Of a stretch of 64,000 nucleotides of DNA, positions 1-10,780 are shown in pieces. Position 1 is the stretch's first letter; each line of letters starts with the position of its first letter. Below the pieces are notes generated by a model. That model searched no databases. It saw only the letters and a list, made by a program, of their open reading frames with translations, and was not told where the DNA came from. A program made the position numbers and the translations under genes. Source of the DNA: Haloarcula sp. DT43 (GTDB lineage: Archaea > Halobacteriota > Halobacteria > Halobacteriales > Haloarculaceae); contig NZ_JAYMGZ010000001.1 in the NCBI RefSeq assembly GCF_037078405.1, positions 744,001 to 808,000 of the forward strand, in the 5' to 3' direction.

Positions 1-354
1 CTGTCGCTCTCCCGCGAGGAGGTCGCCAACGGGAACACGTACCTCGGCGCACGGGCGACCGAGAACGGCTTCGCCGACCGCATCGGCGACTCCGAGCTGG
101 CCATCGAGCGGGCCGCCGCGCTCTCTGACGACATCGAGGGCGACGGCTACGACGTGACGTATCTGGGCAGCGGCGGCGCGGCGGTCAACGTCATCGTCGT
201 CCCCGCCGGTGCCGAGACCGTCCAGGGCGCGAACAACGTCACCTACCTCGTCCACTCCGAGGACGAGACGACGTTCCGGGAGCCGGTGAAGTACTACGCC
301 GTCTGGGGCATCCCTGCCAAGGGCGACAACGCGACGGTGATTCGCAATGACTGA
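1..354 (+). CDS. S49-type (SppA-like) peptidase, C-terminal part (5' end outside window)
   Basis: The frame is open from the first base to a TGA at 352-354, so only the last 117 residues are present and the start lies upstream of the window. The visible segment resembles the end of a signal peptide peptidase SppA / ClpP-like S49 domain: a 'GARATENGFADRIGD' stretch matches the family pattern in which a short Gly-Arg element is followed by a Gly-Leu-Val-Asp turn, then an acidic helix. The catalytic Ser and Lys would be in the missing part. In this family the enzyme cleaves remnant signal peptides or membrane proteins at the cytoplasmic membrane. The stop overlaps the start of the downstream DUF4350 gene by 8 bp, so the two are probably co-translated and may act together at the membrane. 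Confidence 0.6.
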   Translation: MSLSREEVANGNTYLGARATENGFADRIGDSELAIERAAALSDDIEGDGYDVTYLGSGGAAVNVIVVPAGAETVQGANNVTYLVHSEDETTFREPVKYYAVWGIPAKGDNATVIRND

Positions 355-1387
355 GGGCCGCATCGTCAAACCGCTCGCCGTGTTCATCGTCGTCCTCGTC
401 GTGATACTGGGCGGGACGTTCCTGCTCGCGGTCGCCGGCCCGGGGTCGTCGGGGCCGCCCGACGGCGCGTCCATCGACGGCCAGTCGCCGTCGCAGTACC
501 AGCCCGACGCGGTCAACGCCCCCGTCGACCCGGAGGACGGGGAGATATCCGTCGACGCCGACGGGGAGGACAAGCGAATCCTCGTCGACACGAGCCACGG
601 CAACCAGGTGTCCGAGTCACAGCTCGAACCGATTACCGAAGCCGTGTTCGAGGCGGGCCACACCGTCGAGTACGGCACGTCGGGCACCGGCGGGTTCGCC
701 GAGTCGCTGGGGCAGTACGACGGCGTGCTCGTCGTCCAGCCGCTCGGGAGCTTCTCGCCCGAGGAACGCGAGGCGCTACGGGAGTACACCGAGGACGGCG
801 GGCGCGTCGTCGTCCTCGCCGAGCCGACGCAGACGCAGCTCTCGACCGGCTTCACGCAGTCGACGACGACGGTGTCGTTCGGGGCCAACAACGCCACCGA
901 GCAGTACGGCGTCCGGATGGGTGCCGAACAGCTGTACAACGTCGACGACGCGGCCAACGACAACAACTTCAAGGCCATCTACGCGACGCCGAGCGGCGAC
1001 GGCGAACTGACCGACGGCGTCGAGACGATAACCTTCGACACCGCCGGCTACGCGGTCGTGAACGGGGACGCCGAGACGACGTTCACCGCGGCCGAGGGCA
1101 CCCGGACGCTGGAGACGCGGCGCACCGGCACGTACCCGACGGTCGTCCGCAACGACAACATGGTGTTCGTCACCGACTCGACGTTCATCCGGAGCTCCGA
1201 GATATACGACGCCGACAACGAGGTGTTCGTCGGGAACTTACTCGCGTTCCTCCTCGAGGGCGAGGCACCGGGCGGTGACGCGCCGGACGCCGGGTTCGTG
1301 ACCGACGGCGGCTCCGCCACCCCGGCCGAAACGCCGGCAGCGCCGACCCCCGAACCGACCCCGACGCCCACCCCGAGCGGGTTCTGA
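347..1387 (+). CDS. DUF4350-type membrane-anchored protein
   Basis: The product has 346 residues. One hydrophobic helix at about residues 8-32 acts as an uncleaved anchor or signal sequence, leaving a large domain outside the membrane. After an acidic Pro-rich stretch comes a Rossmann-like domain (about residues 75-280) with an 'ILVDTSHGNQ' strand and a 'GGRVVVLAEPTQ' strand, the pattern of DUF4350 proteins related to glutamine-amidotransferase-like/IFT52-like folds. The C-terminus is a Thr-Pro-Glu rich tail, typical of haloarchaeal surface-linked proteins that are O-glycosylated, although that modification is inferred. The ATG sits inside the end of the preceding peptidase gene (8-bp overlap), indicating an operon. 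No enzymatic function is known for the family, so I do not assign one. Confidence 0.6.
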   Translation: MTEGRIVKPLAVFIVVLVVILGGTFLLAVAGPGSSGPPDGASIDGQSPSQYQPDAVNAPVDPEDGEISVDADGEDKRILVDTSHGNQVSESQLEPITEAVFEAGHTVEYGTSGTGGFAESLGQYDGVLVVQPLGSFSPEEREALREYTEDGGRVVVLAEPTQTQLSTGFTQSTTTVSFGANNATEQYGVRMGAEQLYNVDDAANDNNFKAIYATPSGDGELTDGVETITFDTAGYAVVNGDAETTFTAAEGTRTLETRRTGTYPTVVRNDNMVFVTDSTFIRSSEIYDADNEVFVGNLLAFLLEGEAPGGDAPDAGFVTDGGSATPAETPAAPTPEPTPTPTPSGF

Positions 1388-1401
1388 CCACTCCCGCGGC
1401 G

Positions 1402-1923
1402 CTACCGCTCGCCGATACGCACCGTCGTCTCGCTGTACAGGCCGCGTTCGGCGGCGTCGGCCACGCTCAGCCCCGCGCCGATGGTGTACTCCCCGGCCGG
1501 CGCGGGCTCCCACTCGTCGTCGCTGACCCGGAACAGCCGGTCCCAGCGCCGCCGGAACCGCTTTCGCTCGCCGCGGTCGAACCGGAGGCTGCCGGCCTCG
1601 TCGGGCACGCTGTCGACGTGGGACGCCTCGGGCACCCCGTCGACGTACCAGGTCCAGGGTCGCGGCGAGTCCGTCGGGAGCGTTATCGGCACCGGCAGCG
1701 CGTTCTTCATCGTCACGACGAACGGCACCTCGGCTCCCGCGGTCCGGGGGGCCTCGACGTCGACGGACACCGCGCGATAGCGGAGCCACGTCGGCACCAG
1801 CCGGTCGCTCCAGGCCCTGCCGTCGATGCTGCGCGTGGCCCGTGGCTGCGCCTCGCGCTCGGTCGGGGCCTGTGGCTCCGCGTCGTCGCGGTGGAGCGCC
1901 CCCGAGTCGTAGATGCGACGCAT
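1402..1923 (-). CDS. conserved haloarchaeal protein, possible BsuPI-like beta-sandwich
   Basis: The product has 173 residues from an ATG at 1923. An upstream extension of the frame to 2061 has poorer, Arg/Ser-rich composition, so I prefer the inner start. The body reads as beta strands: a 'VSVDVEAPRTAGAEVPF' strand, 'VVTMKNALPVPITLPT', then a Trp-rich segment and a C-terminal 'PAGEYTIGAGL' strand. That layout (a 'tolerance of conventional opposing forces' type sandwich with a final Gly-Glu-Tyr turn) is reminiscent of intracellular proteinase inhibitor BsuPI-like domains, but the similarity is only by pattern. It has no signal peptide. It converges with the DUF4350 gene and is divergent from the histidine kinase. 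Function unknown. Confidence 0.5.
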   Translation of the reverse strand: MRRIYDSGALHRDDAEPQAPTEREAQPRATRSIDGRAWSDRLVPTWLRYRAVSVDVEAPRTAGAEVPFVVTMKNALPVPITLPTDSPRPWTWYVDGVPEASHVDSVPDEAGSLRFDRGERKRFRRRWDRLFRVSDDEWEPAPAGEYTIGAGLSVADAAERGLYSETTVRIGER

Positions 1924-2129
1924 TGCCGGAGTGTCGGCCGGCACACGCAAAAGCGTTCTCCGGGTCCCGACCGACTGCGTTCGAGTGAACCGACTGACAC
2001 AGGACGGGCGAGCCGCCGGAATAGCGGGGCTGTTCGGACCCGTCTCCAGGGGACAAGCCATGCGTGTGACACACAGCCAAACAGGCTAAGTGGCCTGCCA
2101 CCCGAGATGTCACCAAGCTATTCGTCCCG

Positions 2130-4475
2130 ATGACTTCGACACGCGACACGATTCGGCTACTGCACGTCGACGACGAGCCGGACTTCGCGGCGACGGCCGC
2201 CGCGTTTCTGGAGCGCGAGAGCGACCGCTTCAGCGTCGAGACGGCGTCGAACGCCGACGAAGCGCTGGCATGGCTGGACGCGGCGACGTTCGACTGCATC
2301 GTGTCGGACTACGACATGCCCGGACGCAACGGCATCGAGTTCCTCGAAGCCGTCCGGGAGGAGTACCCCGACCTCCCGCTCATCCTGTTTACCGGCAAGG
2401 GGAGCGAGGAGGTCGCGAGCGACGCCATCTCGGCCGGCGTCACCGACTACCTGCAGAAAGACGGCGGGACGGACCAGTACACGCTGCTCGCGAACCGGGT
2501 CGAGAACGCGGTGGCGGCGAGGCAGTCGGCGACGGCGGCAAAGCGGCGGCGACACCGCCTCGAACAGATTCTCAAGACCGTCCCGTCGTGTGTCGTGCAA
2601 CTCGACCCCGACGGGCAGTTCGTCTTCGCCAACCAGCGCGCCGTCGACGTCCTCGGCCTCACGCAGTCGGAAGTGACGGACCGGACGTACAACGACCCTG
2701 AGTGGGAGATTCGGGACCTCGACGGCGAGCCGATACCGGATGCGGAACTGCCGTTCCGGCGGGTGCTCGAAACCGGCGAGCCCCTGTACGACGCCCGGCA
2801 CACGGTGCGCTGGCCCGACGGCACGGAGAAGGTGCTCTCGGTCAACGGCGCGCCGCTGTTCGGCGACGACGGCCGCGTCGAGAGCGTCGTGTGCACGCTG
2901 ACTGACATCACCGGCAAGCGCGAGCGGAAGCGGGACCTCCAGGAGACCGAGCAGCGACTGCAACTGGCCCTGGAAGCCAGCGAAACGGGCGTCTGGGAGT
3001 GGAACTGTGCGACGAACGAGGTCACGTGGAACGACACGCTCGAACGGCTGATGGGGTTCGAGCCCGGGGCGTTCGACGGCACGCTGTCGGCCGTGTTCGA
3101 CGTGATACACCCGGCGGACCGCCCCGACGTCCGCGAGCAAATGACCCAGGCGGTCGAGACGGACAGCGTCTACGACGGGGAGTTCCGGGTCATCGACGCC
3201 GACGGCGACGTGCGGTGGGGCTCCGTCCGGGGACAGCCCGTCGAGCACGACGGGGACACGCTGATGGTCGGCGTTCACCACGACATTACCGAACAAAAGG
3301 AACGCGAGCGCGAACTGGAGGTGATGGAGCGCCGGCTCGAGGCCATCCTGGAAAACACCACGACCCCGATGTTCATGAAAGACGACGAAGGGAAGTACAT
3401 CTTCGTCAACCACGGCTACCGGGAGCTTACGGGTCTGGCCGACGAGAAAATCGTCGGCCGGACGGATTACGACCTGTTCCCCGAGGAGATGGCCGACAGG
3501 GTGTGGGCAAACGACCGCGCGGTCCTCCAGACCGGGCATCCGCTGGAAGTCGAGGAAGAAATCGTCGTCGACGGGGAGACGTACCAGTACCTCTCGGAGA
3601 AGGTCCCGATATACGACACGGGCGAGCGGTCCGACCCCGACAGCCCGGTCGCCGTGTTCGGCGTCGCCAGCAACATCACCGACCTCCGGAGCAAGGAACA
3701 GAAGCTCCAGCGCGAGCGCGACCGGCTCGCCGAGTTCGCCAGCGTCGTCTCCCACGACCTCCGCGGCCCCCTGGGCGTGGCACAGGGACGACTCCAACTC
3801 GCCCGCTCGACTGACGACGAGTCCCACTTGGAGCAGATGGCGACCGCCCTCGAACGGATGGAGCGCATCATCGACGACGTGTTGCTCCTGGCCCGCCAGG
3901 GGCGGGACATCGGGGAGACCGACCCGGTCTCGCTCCGCGAGGCGGTCGAAGACGCCTGGGAGATGGTCTCTCGGGGCGGCCGCGACGGGACGCTCGCTTT
4001 CGCCGACCTCGACGAGCGGGACGTGACGATTATCGCCGACCGGCCGCGCCTGCTGCAACTGCTCGAAAACCTGCTCCGAAACAGCGTGGCGCACGGCTCC
4101 ACGAGCAGTCGGACAGGGGCCGACGACAGCGGCTCCGAGCGCGGTTCGCCGGAGCCACAACAGGCACAGACCGACATAGACCACGGTTCGACGAGCAGCC
4201 AGACGAAGCCAGCGGACGCCGCCGACGGCGAGGGCGTGACCGTCACCGTCGGCACCACCGAGGGCGGCTTCTACGTCGCCGACGACGGGCCCGGCCTCCC
4301 GGAAGTGGACCGCGAGGCGCTGTTCGAGCCGGGCTACTCGACCGCCGACGACGGCTCCGGGTTCGGGCTGGCAATCGTCGACCGCATCGCCGAGGCCCAC
4401 GGCTGGTCGGTGGACGTGGGCGAGAGCGACGACGGCGGCGCGCGCTTCGAAATCACCGGCGTCGAGTTCGAGTAG
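2130..4475 (+). CDS. receiver - PAS x3 - histidine kinase hybrid sensor
   Basis: The product has 781 residues and no transmembrane segment, so it is a cytoplasmic sensor kinase. An N-terminal receiver domain (about 1-125) has the acidic pair at D14-D15 and phospho-acceptor Asp60 in 'SDYDMPG'. Three PAS domains follow (about 145-265, 275-395 and 405-530). The HisKA dimerisation box has the phospho-accepting His542 in 'VVSHDLRGPLG'. The HATPase domain has an N-box ('LENLLRNSV'), G1 ('DDGPGL') and G2 ('GSGFGLAIV'). Between the N-box and G1 lies an insertion of about 60 residues containing two copies of an 'HGSTSS(R/Q)T' unit (His655 and His685). This is an unusual low-complexity expansion inside the ATP-binding domain. 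No cognate response regulator gene lies next to it. Signal unknown; the PAS domains suggest redox, light or small-molecule sensing. Confidence 0.85.
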   Translation: MTSTRDTIRLLHVDDEPDFAATAAAFLERESDRFSVETASNADEALAWLDAATFDCIVSDYDMPGRNGIEFLEAVREEYPDLPLILFTGKGSEEVASDAISAGVTDYLQKDGGTDQYTLLANRVENAVAARQSATAAKRRRHRLEQILKTVPSCVVQLDPDGQFVFANQRAVDVLGLTQSEVTDRTYNDPEWEIRDLDGEPIPDAELPFRRVLETGEPLYDARHTVRWPDGTEKVLSVNGAPLFGDDGRVESVVCTLTDITGKRERKRDLQETEQRLQLALEASETGVWEWNCATNEVTWNDTLERLMGFEPGAFDGTLSAVFDVIHPADRPDVREQMTQAVETDSVYDGEFRVIDADGDVRWGSVRGQPVEHDGDTLMVGVHHDITEQKERERELEVMERRLEAILENTTTPMFMKDDEGKYIFVNHGYRELTGLADEKIVGRTDYDLFPEEMADRVWANDRAVLQTGHPLEVEEEIVVDGETYQYLSEKVPIYDTGERSDPDSPVAVFGVASNITDLRSKEQKLQRERDRLAEFASVVSHDLRGPLGVAQGRLQLARSTDDESHLEQMATALERMERIIDDVLLLARQGRDIGETDPVSLREAVEDAWEMVSRGGRDGTLAFADLDERDVTIIADRPRLLQLLENLLRNSVAHGSTSSRTGADDSGSERGSPEPQQAQTDIDHGSTSSQTKPADAADGEGVTVTVGTTEGGFYVADDGPGLPEVDREALFEPGYSTADDGSGFGLAIVDRIAEAHGWSVDVGESDDGGARFEITGVEFE

Positions 4476-4493
4476 CGGGCGGTCGCCGCCGGC

Positions 4494-5791
<1,298 letters not shown>

Positions 5792-5795
<4 letters not shown>

Positions 5796-6853
5796 CGTCG
5801 CTCCCCTGCGTCGACCGTACTGTCGTCCCGCCCCCTCACTTCGACCTCGTAGTCGAGTTCGCCGTCCAGGTCGCCGGTGTAGGCCAGACAGGCGGCCGCC
5901 CGGTCGGTGGGCCCGGCTCGCTCGCCCGTTTCGGGGTCGACCAGCGCCGGGCGCGTGCGGGTACAGGCCTCCTCGGCGAACGGACACCGGGGGTGGAAGC
6001 TACAGCCCGACGGGACCTCTACGAGGTCCGGCATGGTCCCCGGAATCGTCTGGAGGCGGTCCTGCCGGTCGCCGATGCGGGGGATGGCGCTCATCAGCCC
6101 GACCGTGTAGGGGTGTTTCGGGTCGTAGTACAGCTCCTCGACGGACGCCTTCTCGACGGCACGGCCGGCGTACATCACCATCACCCGGTCGCACAGCTCC
6201 GCGATGACCCCGAGGTCGTGGGTGATGAGCTGGATGGCCGTGTCGTACTCGTCGGCGAGCCGTTCCAGCAGGTCGAGAATCTTGGCCTCGATGGTCACGT
6301 CCAGCGCCGTCGTCGGCTCGTCGGCGATGAGCAGGTCGGGGTCACAGGACAGCGCCATGGCGATGACGACCCGCTGTTGCATCCCGCCGGAGAACTCGTG
6401 GGGGTAGTCGTCGTACCGGGCCGCCGGCTCCGGGATGCCCACGTCGTCGAGCAGGCGGACGGCCCGGTCGCGGGCGGCCGCGTCGTCGTAGTCGAGGTGG
6501 TGGCGTATCGCCTCGGCTATCTGCTCGCCGACGGTGTAAACGGGGTTGAGCGCGGTCCCCGCGTCCTGGAATATCATGGCGACGCCGTTGCCGCGGATAT
6601 CGCGTACCGCAGACTCGGACAGGTCTAGGAGGTCAGTGCCGTCGAAGCGGACGGTCCCGCCCTCGATGCGGCCGGGGTCCTCGATGAGGTCCATCACCGA
6701 CAGCGCGGTGACGCTCTTGCCCGCGCCGCTCTCGCCGACGACGCCGAACTTCTCGCCGCGGTCGATGCGAAAGGAGAGGTCCTCGACGGCGGTGACGACG
6801 CCCTCCTCCGTGTAGAAGTTCACCGTGAGGTCCTCCACTTCGAGCAGGGCCAT
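5792..6853 (-). CDS. oligopeptide/dipeptide ABC transporter ATPase (OppD/DppD type)
   Basis: The product has 353 residues from an ATG at 6853 that overlaps the stop of the upstream permease gene by one base (TGATG). Walker A is '[12 protein letters not shown]', the Q-loop region is '[13 protein letters not shown]', the signature is 'FSGGMQQR' and Walker B is '[12 protein letters not shown]'. The C-terminal '[14 protein letters not shown]' cysteine segment is typical of the oligo_HPY domain of peptide and nickel importer ATPases. It pairs with the downstream DppF-type ATPase to form the nucleotide-binding heterodimer. The 4-bp ATGA overlap with that next gene shows tight translational coupling. 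Confidence 0.9.
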
Positions 6854-7890
6854 CAGACCTCGCCCCCGCGGGCCACGTCCTCGCCCTCCTGTGCGTCGAG
6901 CGCGTCGTTGATGCCGTCGCCGATGAGGTTCATCGACATGACGAACAGGAAGATGGCACCGCCGGGGAAGACGGTGACCCACCAGGGAATCGACCCGCCC
7001 GGCCCCTGGACGATGGTCTCGCGGGTCTGGTCCAGCATCGTGCCCCACTCGGCCGACCCTGGCGGGAGGCCGAGGCCGAGGAAGCCGAGCGCCGCGACGC
7101 CGATGACGACGGTGCCGATGGACAGCGACGCCTGCACGACCAGCGGCGCGACGGCGTTGGGGACGACGTGTCTGAAGATGACCCGCCGGTCCCGCGCGCC
7201 CAGCGCCTTCGCCGCCGTGACGTACTCGTTTTCCTTGACCTTCAGAATCTCACCGCGTATCAGCCGGGCGTAGCCGGCCCAGCCGATGGCGGTAAAGGCG
7301 AGTACCAGTTCCCAGTAGCCCTTGCCCAGGACGGCGACGATGATGAGCGCGAGCAGGAGGCCCGGGAACGCGAAGATGAGGTCGAGTATCCGCATCATCA
7401 CCTCGTCGACCCAGCCGCCGTAGTAGCCGGCGACCGCGCCGTACACCAGCCCGATGGCGGCGGTGACGAGGACGACGATGAAGCCGATAGAGAGGCTGAA
7501 CCGGCCGCCGTACAGCACGCGGGAGAACACGTCCCGCGCGGAGCCGTCGGTCCCGAAGGGATGGGCCAGCGACGGGGCCTCGTAGGCGGTCACGTCCAGC
7601 CCCTGGACGTAGAGGATGGCGTCGGGCCGGTAGGGCGCGAGCGCGAACGGCTGGACGGTGACGCCCGCGACCGTAATCGGGCGGGCGAACACCGCCAGCA
7701 GCGCCATCGCCGTGACGACGTACAGGCCGAGCATCGCGCTGCGGTTCCGGCGGAACTCGCGCCAGGCGCGGGCCCAGCGGCTCTCGGTCCCCGTGTCTCT
7801 CGTCTCTGTCCAGTCCGACAGCGGTTCGCGGCGCTCGACGGCGTCGGCGTCGAACCCCGTTATCCGGATGCGTCCTCTGTCAGTACTCAT
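6853..7890 (-). CDS. oligopeptide/dipeptide ABC transporter permease (DppC type)
   Basis: The product has 345 residues. A long charged N-terminus (about 1-45) precedes a first membrane helix ('GLYVVTAMALLAVFA'). The periplasmic-type loop carries the 'HPFGTDGSARDVFSRVLYG' segment diagnostic of DppC/OppC permeases. Five further helices form the BPD_transp_1 domain, with the EAA-type coupling motif around 'EYVTAAKALGARDRRVIFRH'. It overlaps the upstream DppB-type gene by 4 bp (ATGA at 7887-7890) and the downstream ATPase gene by 1 bp. It forms the membrane channel together with the DppB-type subunit. Confidence 0.9.
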   Translation of the reverse strand: MSTDRGRIRITGFDADAVERREPLSDWTETRDTGTESRWARAWREFRRNRSAMLGLYVVTAMALLAVFARPITVAGVTVQPFALAPYRPDAILYVQGLDVTAYEAPSLAHPFGTDGSARDVFSRVLYGGRFSLSIGFIVVLVTAAIGLVYGAVAGYYGGWVDEVMMRILDLIFAFPGLLLALIIVAVLGKGYWELVLAFTAIGWAGYARLIRGEILKVKENEYVTAAKALGARDRRVIFRHVVPNAVAPLVVQASLSIGTVVIGVAALGFLGLGLPPGSAEWGTMLDQTRETIVQGPGGSIPWWVTVFPGGAIFLFVMSMNLIGDGINDALDAQEGEDVARGGEV

Positions 7891-8843
7891 GTATCATAGC
7901 GGATTCGCGGGTCCAGCAGGGCGTACACGATGTCGGCGAGCAGGTTCGCCAGGATAATCGTCACGCCGGTAAACAGCGTGATGGCCATGATGAGGTCGAC
8001 CTCGCGGCCGACGATAGCGCCGACGAAGGCCCGTCCCAGGCCGGGCCAGGCGAACACCTGCTCGACGACGACGGCCCCGGCGAAGATGCTCGCGGTCAGG
8101 AACGCGGCGATGGTCGTCACCGAGATGAGCGAGTTCCGCAGGACGTGTTTCAGCACGACCGTCCGCTCGGGCAGTCCCTTCGCCCGCGCCGCCGTGACGT
8201 ACTCCTTGTTCAGTTCCTCGGCCATCGACGACCGCATCACGCGCATCAGCGTCGCCGAGGAGGCCGTCCCGATGGTGACCCCCGGCAAGACGAGATACCA
8301 CAGCATCGCCGGCGACAGCAGGGGCCTGTCCGGGGCCAGCACGGGCCAGAGGTCCAGCCAGAGCGCGAACACGAGGATGAGCATCAGGCCGAGCCAGAAG
8401 TTCGGCAGGGAGATGCCGGAGAGGGCGAACACCCGCGAGAGGTCGTCGCCCAGCGTGTCCTTGTTCACCGCCGCGTAGATGCCGGCCGGGATGGCGATGA
8501 GCAGGGCGATGGCCCAGCCGAACAGGCCCAGCGCGACGGTCTCGGGGAGCCGGGCCATGATGTAGGGCAGGACCGGCTGATCGACGCTGATGACCGTCCC
8601 GAGGTCGCCCTCTAGGACGTTGCCCATCCACGTGAGGTACTGCTGCCAGACCGGGCCGTCGAGGCCGTACCTGGCGCGTATCGCCGCCTCCTCGGCCGCC
8701 GAAATCTGTGGGTTCAGGGCGACCATCTGGTCGATTGGGTCCCCCGGCGTCAGGTGGACCAGCGCGAAGGTAAACACCGAGACGCCGAACAGTATCGGGA
8801 CCGTCGCCGCCACGCGAACCGCGATGAAGCGTCTGAGGCTCAT
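7887..8843 (-). CDS. oligopeptide/dipeptide ABC transporter permease (DppB type)
   Basis: The product has 318 residues. The first helix starts directly after 'MSLRRFIAVRVAAT' and is followed by the 'LTPGDPID' turn characteristic of DppB/OppB permeases. About six membrane helices are visible, and the cytoplasmic EAA loop reads 'EYVTAARAKGLPERTVVLKH'. The gene overlaps the substrate-binding protein gene upstream by 4 bp and the DppC-type gene downstream by 4 bp. The start is therefore fixed by the operon structure. Confidence 0.9.
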   Translation of the reverse strand: MSLRRFIAVRVAATVPILFGVSVFTFALVHLTPGDPIDQMVALNPQISAAEEAAIRARYGLDGPVWQQYLTWMGNVLEGDLGTVISVDQPVLPYIMARLPETVALGLFGWAIALLIAIPAGIYAAVNKDTLGDDLSRVFALSGISLPNFWLGLMLILVFALWLDLWPVLAPDRPLLSPAMLWYLVLPGVTIGTASSATLMRVMRSSMAEELNKEYVTAARAKGLPERTVVLKHVLRNSLISVTTIAAFLTASIFAGAVVVEQVFAWPGLGRAFVGAIVGREVDLIMAITLFTGVTIILANLLADIVYALLDPRIRYDT

Positions 8844-10780
8844 GTCTCCCGGTCCAGGTACGCCACCTGCTGGTCCGTCGGGTCGTGCAGGCCGTAGGGC
8901 AGGATGCCACTGGAGAACGTGTACGTGTTGTGTCCGACGTAATCGGTCGACAGCGCGGAGACGTTCGTCCCGAAGACGGTGTAGCTGTTGGGGGCCTGCT
9001 CGATGAGTCCCCGCCAGACCCGGTCGTACTGCTCGCCGCGGAACTGCGGGTCCTCGACGGCGTCGACCGAGAACCGCGCCTCCGTCGCTATCTCGTTTAG
9101 GTCCGGCGTGTCCACCCGCTGGAAGTTACAGCACTGGCCGAAGTTGTCGATGGAGTTGACGGCGTCGTAGAAGCTCCCGGGGTTGAACGTCCCGGAGAGG
9201 CCGATGAGGACGATGTTGCCCTGCTGGTAGTACTCCGGGCCGAGGATGCGCTGGACGAACGTCGTGAACTCGAAGGTCTCGACGCTGACATCGAAAAACT
9301 CCGTGTTGCTCATCACCTGGGCGATGAGTTCGGCCTCGCGCACGCGGTCGTCGGAGGTGTTGGTCTCGATGGTCGCCTCGATGGGCGTCTCCACGCCGAG
9401 GTCGTCGACGGCCTCCTGCAGGAGTTCGGTCGCGGCCTCGGTGTCCTGTTCTGTCTGTGGGCGCAGTTCCTCGACCAGCGCGTCGTAGTCGGCCGACCCC
9501 TCGTCGGCGGCCAGCTCCGGCAGCGGCGTGTACGCCGGGTTCCGGTACCCGTTGTAGATGTTTTCCGCTATCTGGGCGCGGGGAAGCAGCTGATTGACGC
9601 CCCGGCGGACCCGCTCGTCGTCCCACGGCGAGACGGTGACGGGGTACTGGAGGAAGTTGTACGCCCCGGCGTTGGTCACGCTGAGCCGGTAGTCCTCCGC
9701 GCTCCGGTACTCGCCGTAGGTGTCGCTCGTGAGCCCGTAGGTGAGGTCTATCTCGCCGTTGTTGAGCGCGGCCGCGCGGGTCGCGTCGTCGGTGACGATA
9801 GCGACCGTGACCTCGTCGACGACCGGGCTCGTCGGGAACCCGTCCGGGCCGTCCCACCACTCCAGGGCGTCGAGGCCGAGGTCGTCGAGCCAGTAGTCGT
9901 CGAACGTACTGAACCGGGCGCGCTGTTCGGCCTCGTAGGACTCGAACTCGAAGGGGCCGGTCCCGATGGGCGTCAGGTCGTTGCGCGGGTCCGCCCCCCT
10001 GTCGGGGTACTCCTCGATGTGTTCCATCGGGTAGACCGTCGTCGGGAGCTGGCTGTCGGCCTCGGCGTCGGGCTCCTGCCCGTAGATGTCGACGGTGTAG
10101 TCGTCGACCGCCTCGGCGTAGAGAAAGGAGTCGAAGGTCTGGGCCGAAATCGAGGAGTTCTCCAGCACTTCGTAGGAGCGGGCGACGTTTTCGGCGGTCA
10201 TCTCCTCGCCGTTGTGGAAGGTGACTCCCTCGTGGAGTTCGGCCCGGTATTGAATCCCGAAGGTGCCGTCCGCGACGGCGTCGGGCGCTTCGTTGACCGT
10301 CAGCACCTCGCCGGCCTCGGGGTTCCTGATGATAATCTGGTCGTCGGCGACGAGGTTGCCGTCGTCGTCGGTCTCCGCCGGCACCATGTACGGCTCGTAG
10401 GCCCCGTCCTCGACTTCCCGGACGTCCATCCGCTCCCACGTCCGCGCGAGCCACGGGTAGACGGTCCCCGCGGCGTCCTGTGTGATGAGGCCCTCGTAGA
10501 CGAGCCCGTGGACGTTCCCCGACGGGGCGCTGGTGCTGTAGGACGGGTCGAAGGAATCGATGCCCGCCCCGAGACCGAACCGGAGCGTCCCACCCTCCTG
10601 AATCTCGTCGACGGAGACCTCCGCCCGCTCCCGGACCGGGTCGAGGCTTCCTCCACCCCCGCTCTCGCCGTCGCCGCCGGCGTTGCAGCCGGCGAGCGCC
10701 ACTACCGTCGACGCGCCCGCCGCTTCGAGGACGCGCCGTCGAGACACTGTACTCGTATCGGTATCTGCGTCATAAGACAT
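8840..10780 (-). CDS. ABC transporter substrate-binding lipoprotein, family 5 (peptide type)
   Basis: The product has 646 residues. The N-terminus has a twin-arginine signal ('TVSRRRVLEAAG') followed by a hydrophobic stretch and the lipobox 'ALAGC', so it should be exported folded by Tat and lipid-anchored outside the cell. The SBP_bac_5 fold is recognisable: 'GLGAGIDSFDPSYST' near the start, 'AELHEGVTFHNGEEMTAENV' in the first lobe and 'IGTGPFEFESYE' in the middle. Substrate specificity cannot be read from sequence; the family takes up peptides, nickel or sugars. It is the first gene of the importer operon and so likely the most expressed. A TATA-like box lies about 45 bp upstream. Confidence 0.88.
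   Translation of the reverse strand: MSYDADTDTSTVSRRRVLEAAGASTVVALAGCNAGGDGESGGGGSLDPVRERAEVSVDEIQEGGTLRFGLGAGIDSFDPSYSTSAPSGNVHGLVYEGLITQDAAGTVYPWLARTWERMDVREVEDGAYEPYMVPAETDDDGNLVADDQIIIRNPEAGEVLTVNEAPDAVADGTFGIQYRAELHEGVTFHNGEEMTAENVARSYEVLENSSISAQTFDSFLYAEAVDDYTVDIYGQEPDAEADSQLPTTVYPMEHIEEYPDRGADPRNDLTPIGTGPFEFESYEAEQRARFSTFDDYWLDDLGLDALEWWDGPDGFPTSPVVDEVTVAIVTDDATRAAALNNGEIDLTYGLTSDTYGEYRSAEDYRLSVTNAGAYNFLQYPVTVSPWDDERVRRGVNQLLPRAQIAENIYNGYRNPAYTPLPELAADEGSADYDALVEELRPQTEQDTEAATELLQEAVDDLGVETPIEATIETNTSDDRVREAELIAQVMSNTEFFDVSVETFEFTTFVQRILGPEYYQQGNIVLIGLSGTFNPGSFYDAVNSIDNFGQCCNFQRVDTPDLNEIATEARFSVDAVEDPQFRGEQYDRVWRGLIEQAPNSYTVFGTNVSALSTDYVGHNTYTFSSGILPYGLHDPTDQQVAYLDRET

Noticed and set aside
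4092-4240. Repeats in the kinase gene as a CRISPR-like array
   Set aside because: Only two degenerate units, in frame and inside a coding domain, with irregular spacing; there are no spacers. No CRISPR array was seen anywhere in the window.
2157-4400. Long minus-strand frame opposite the histidine kinase gene
   Set aside because: Codon composition and repeated Val/Arg/Asp-rich text show it is the antisense shadow of the kinase gene; it has no domain of its own.
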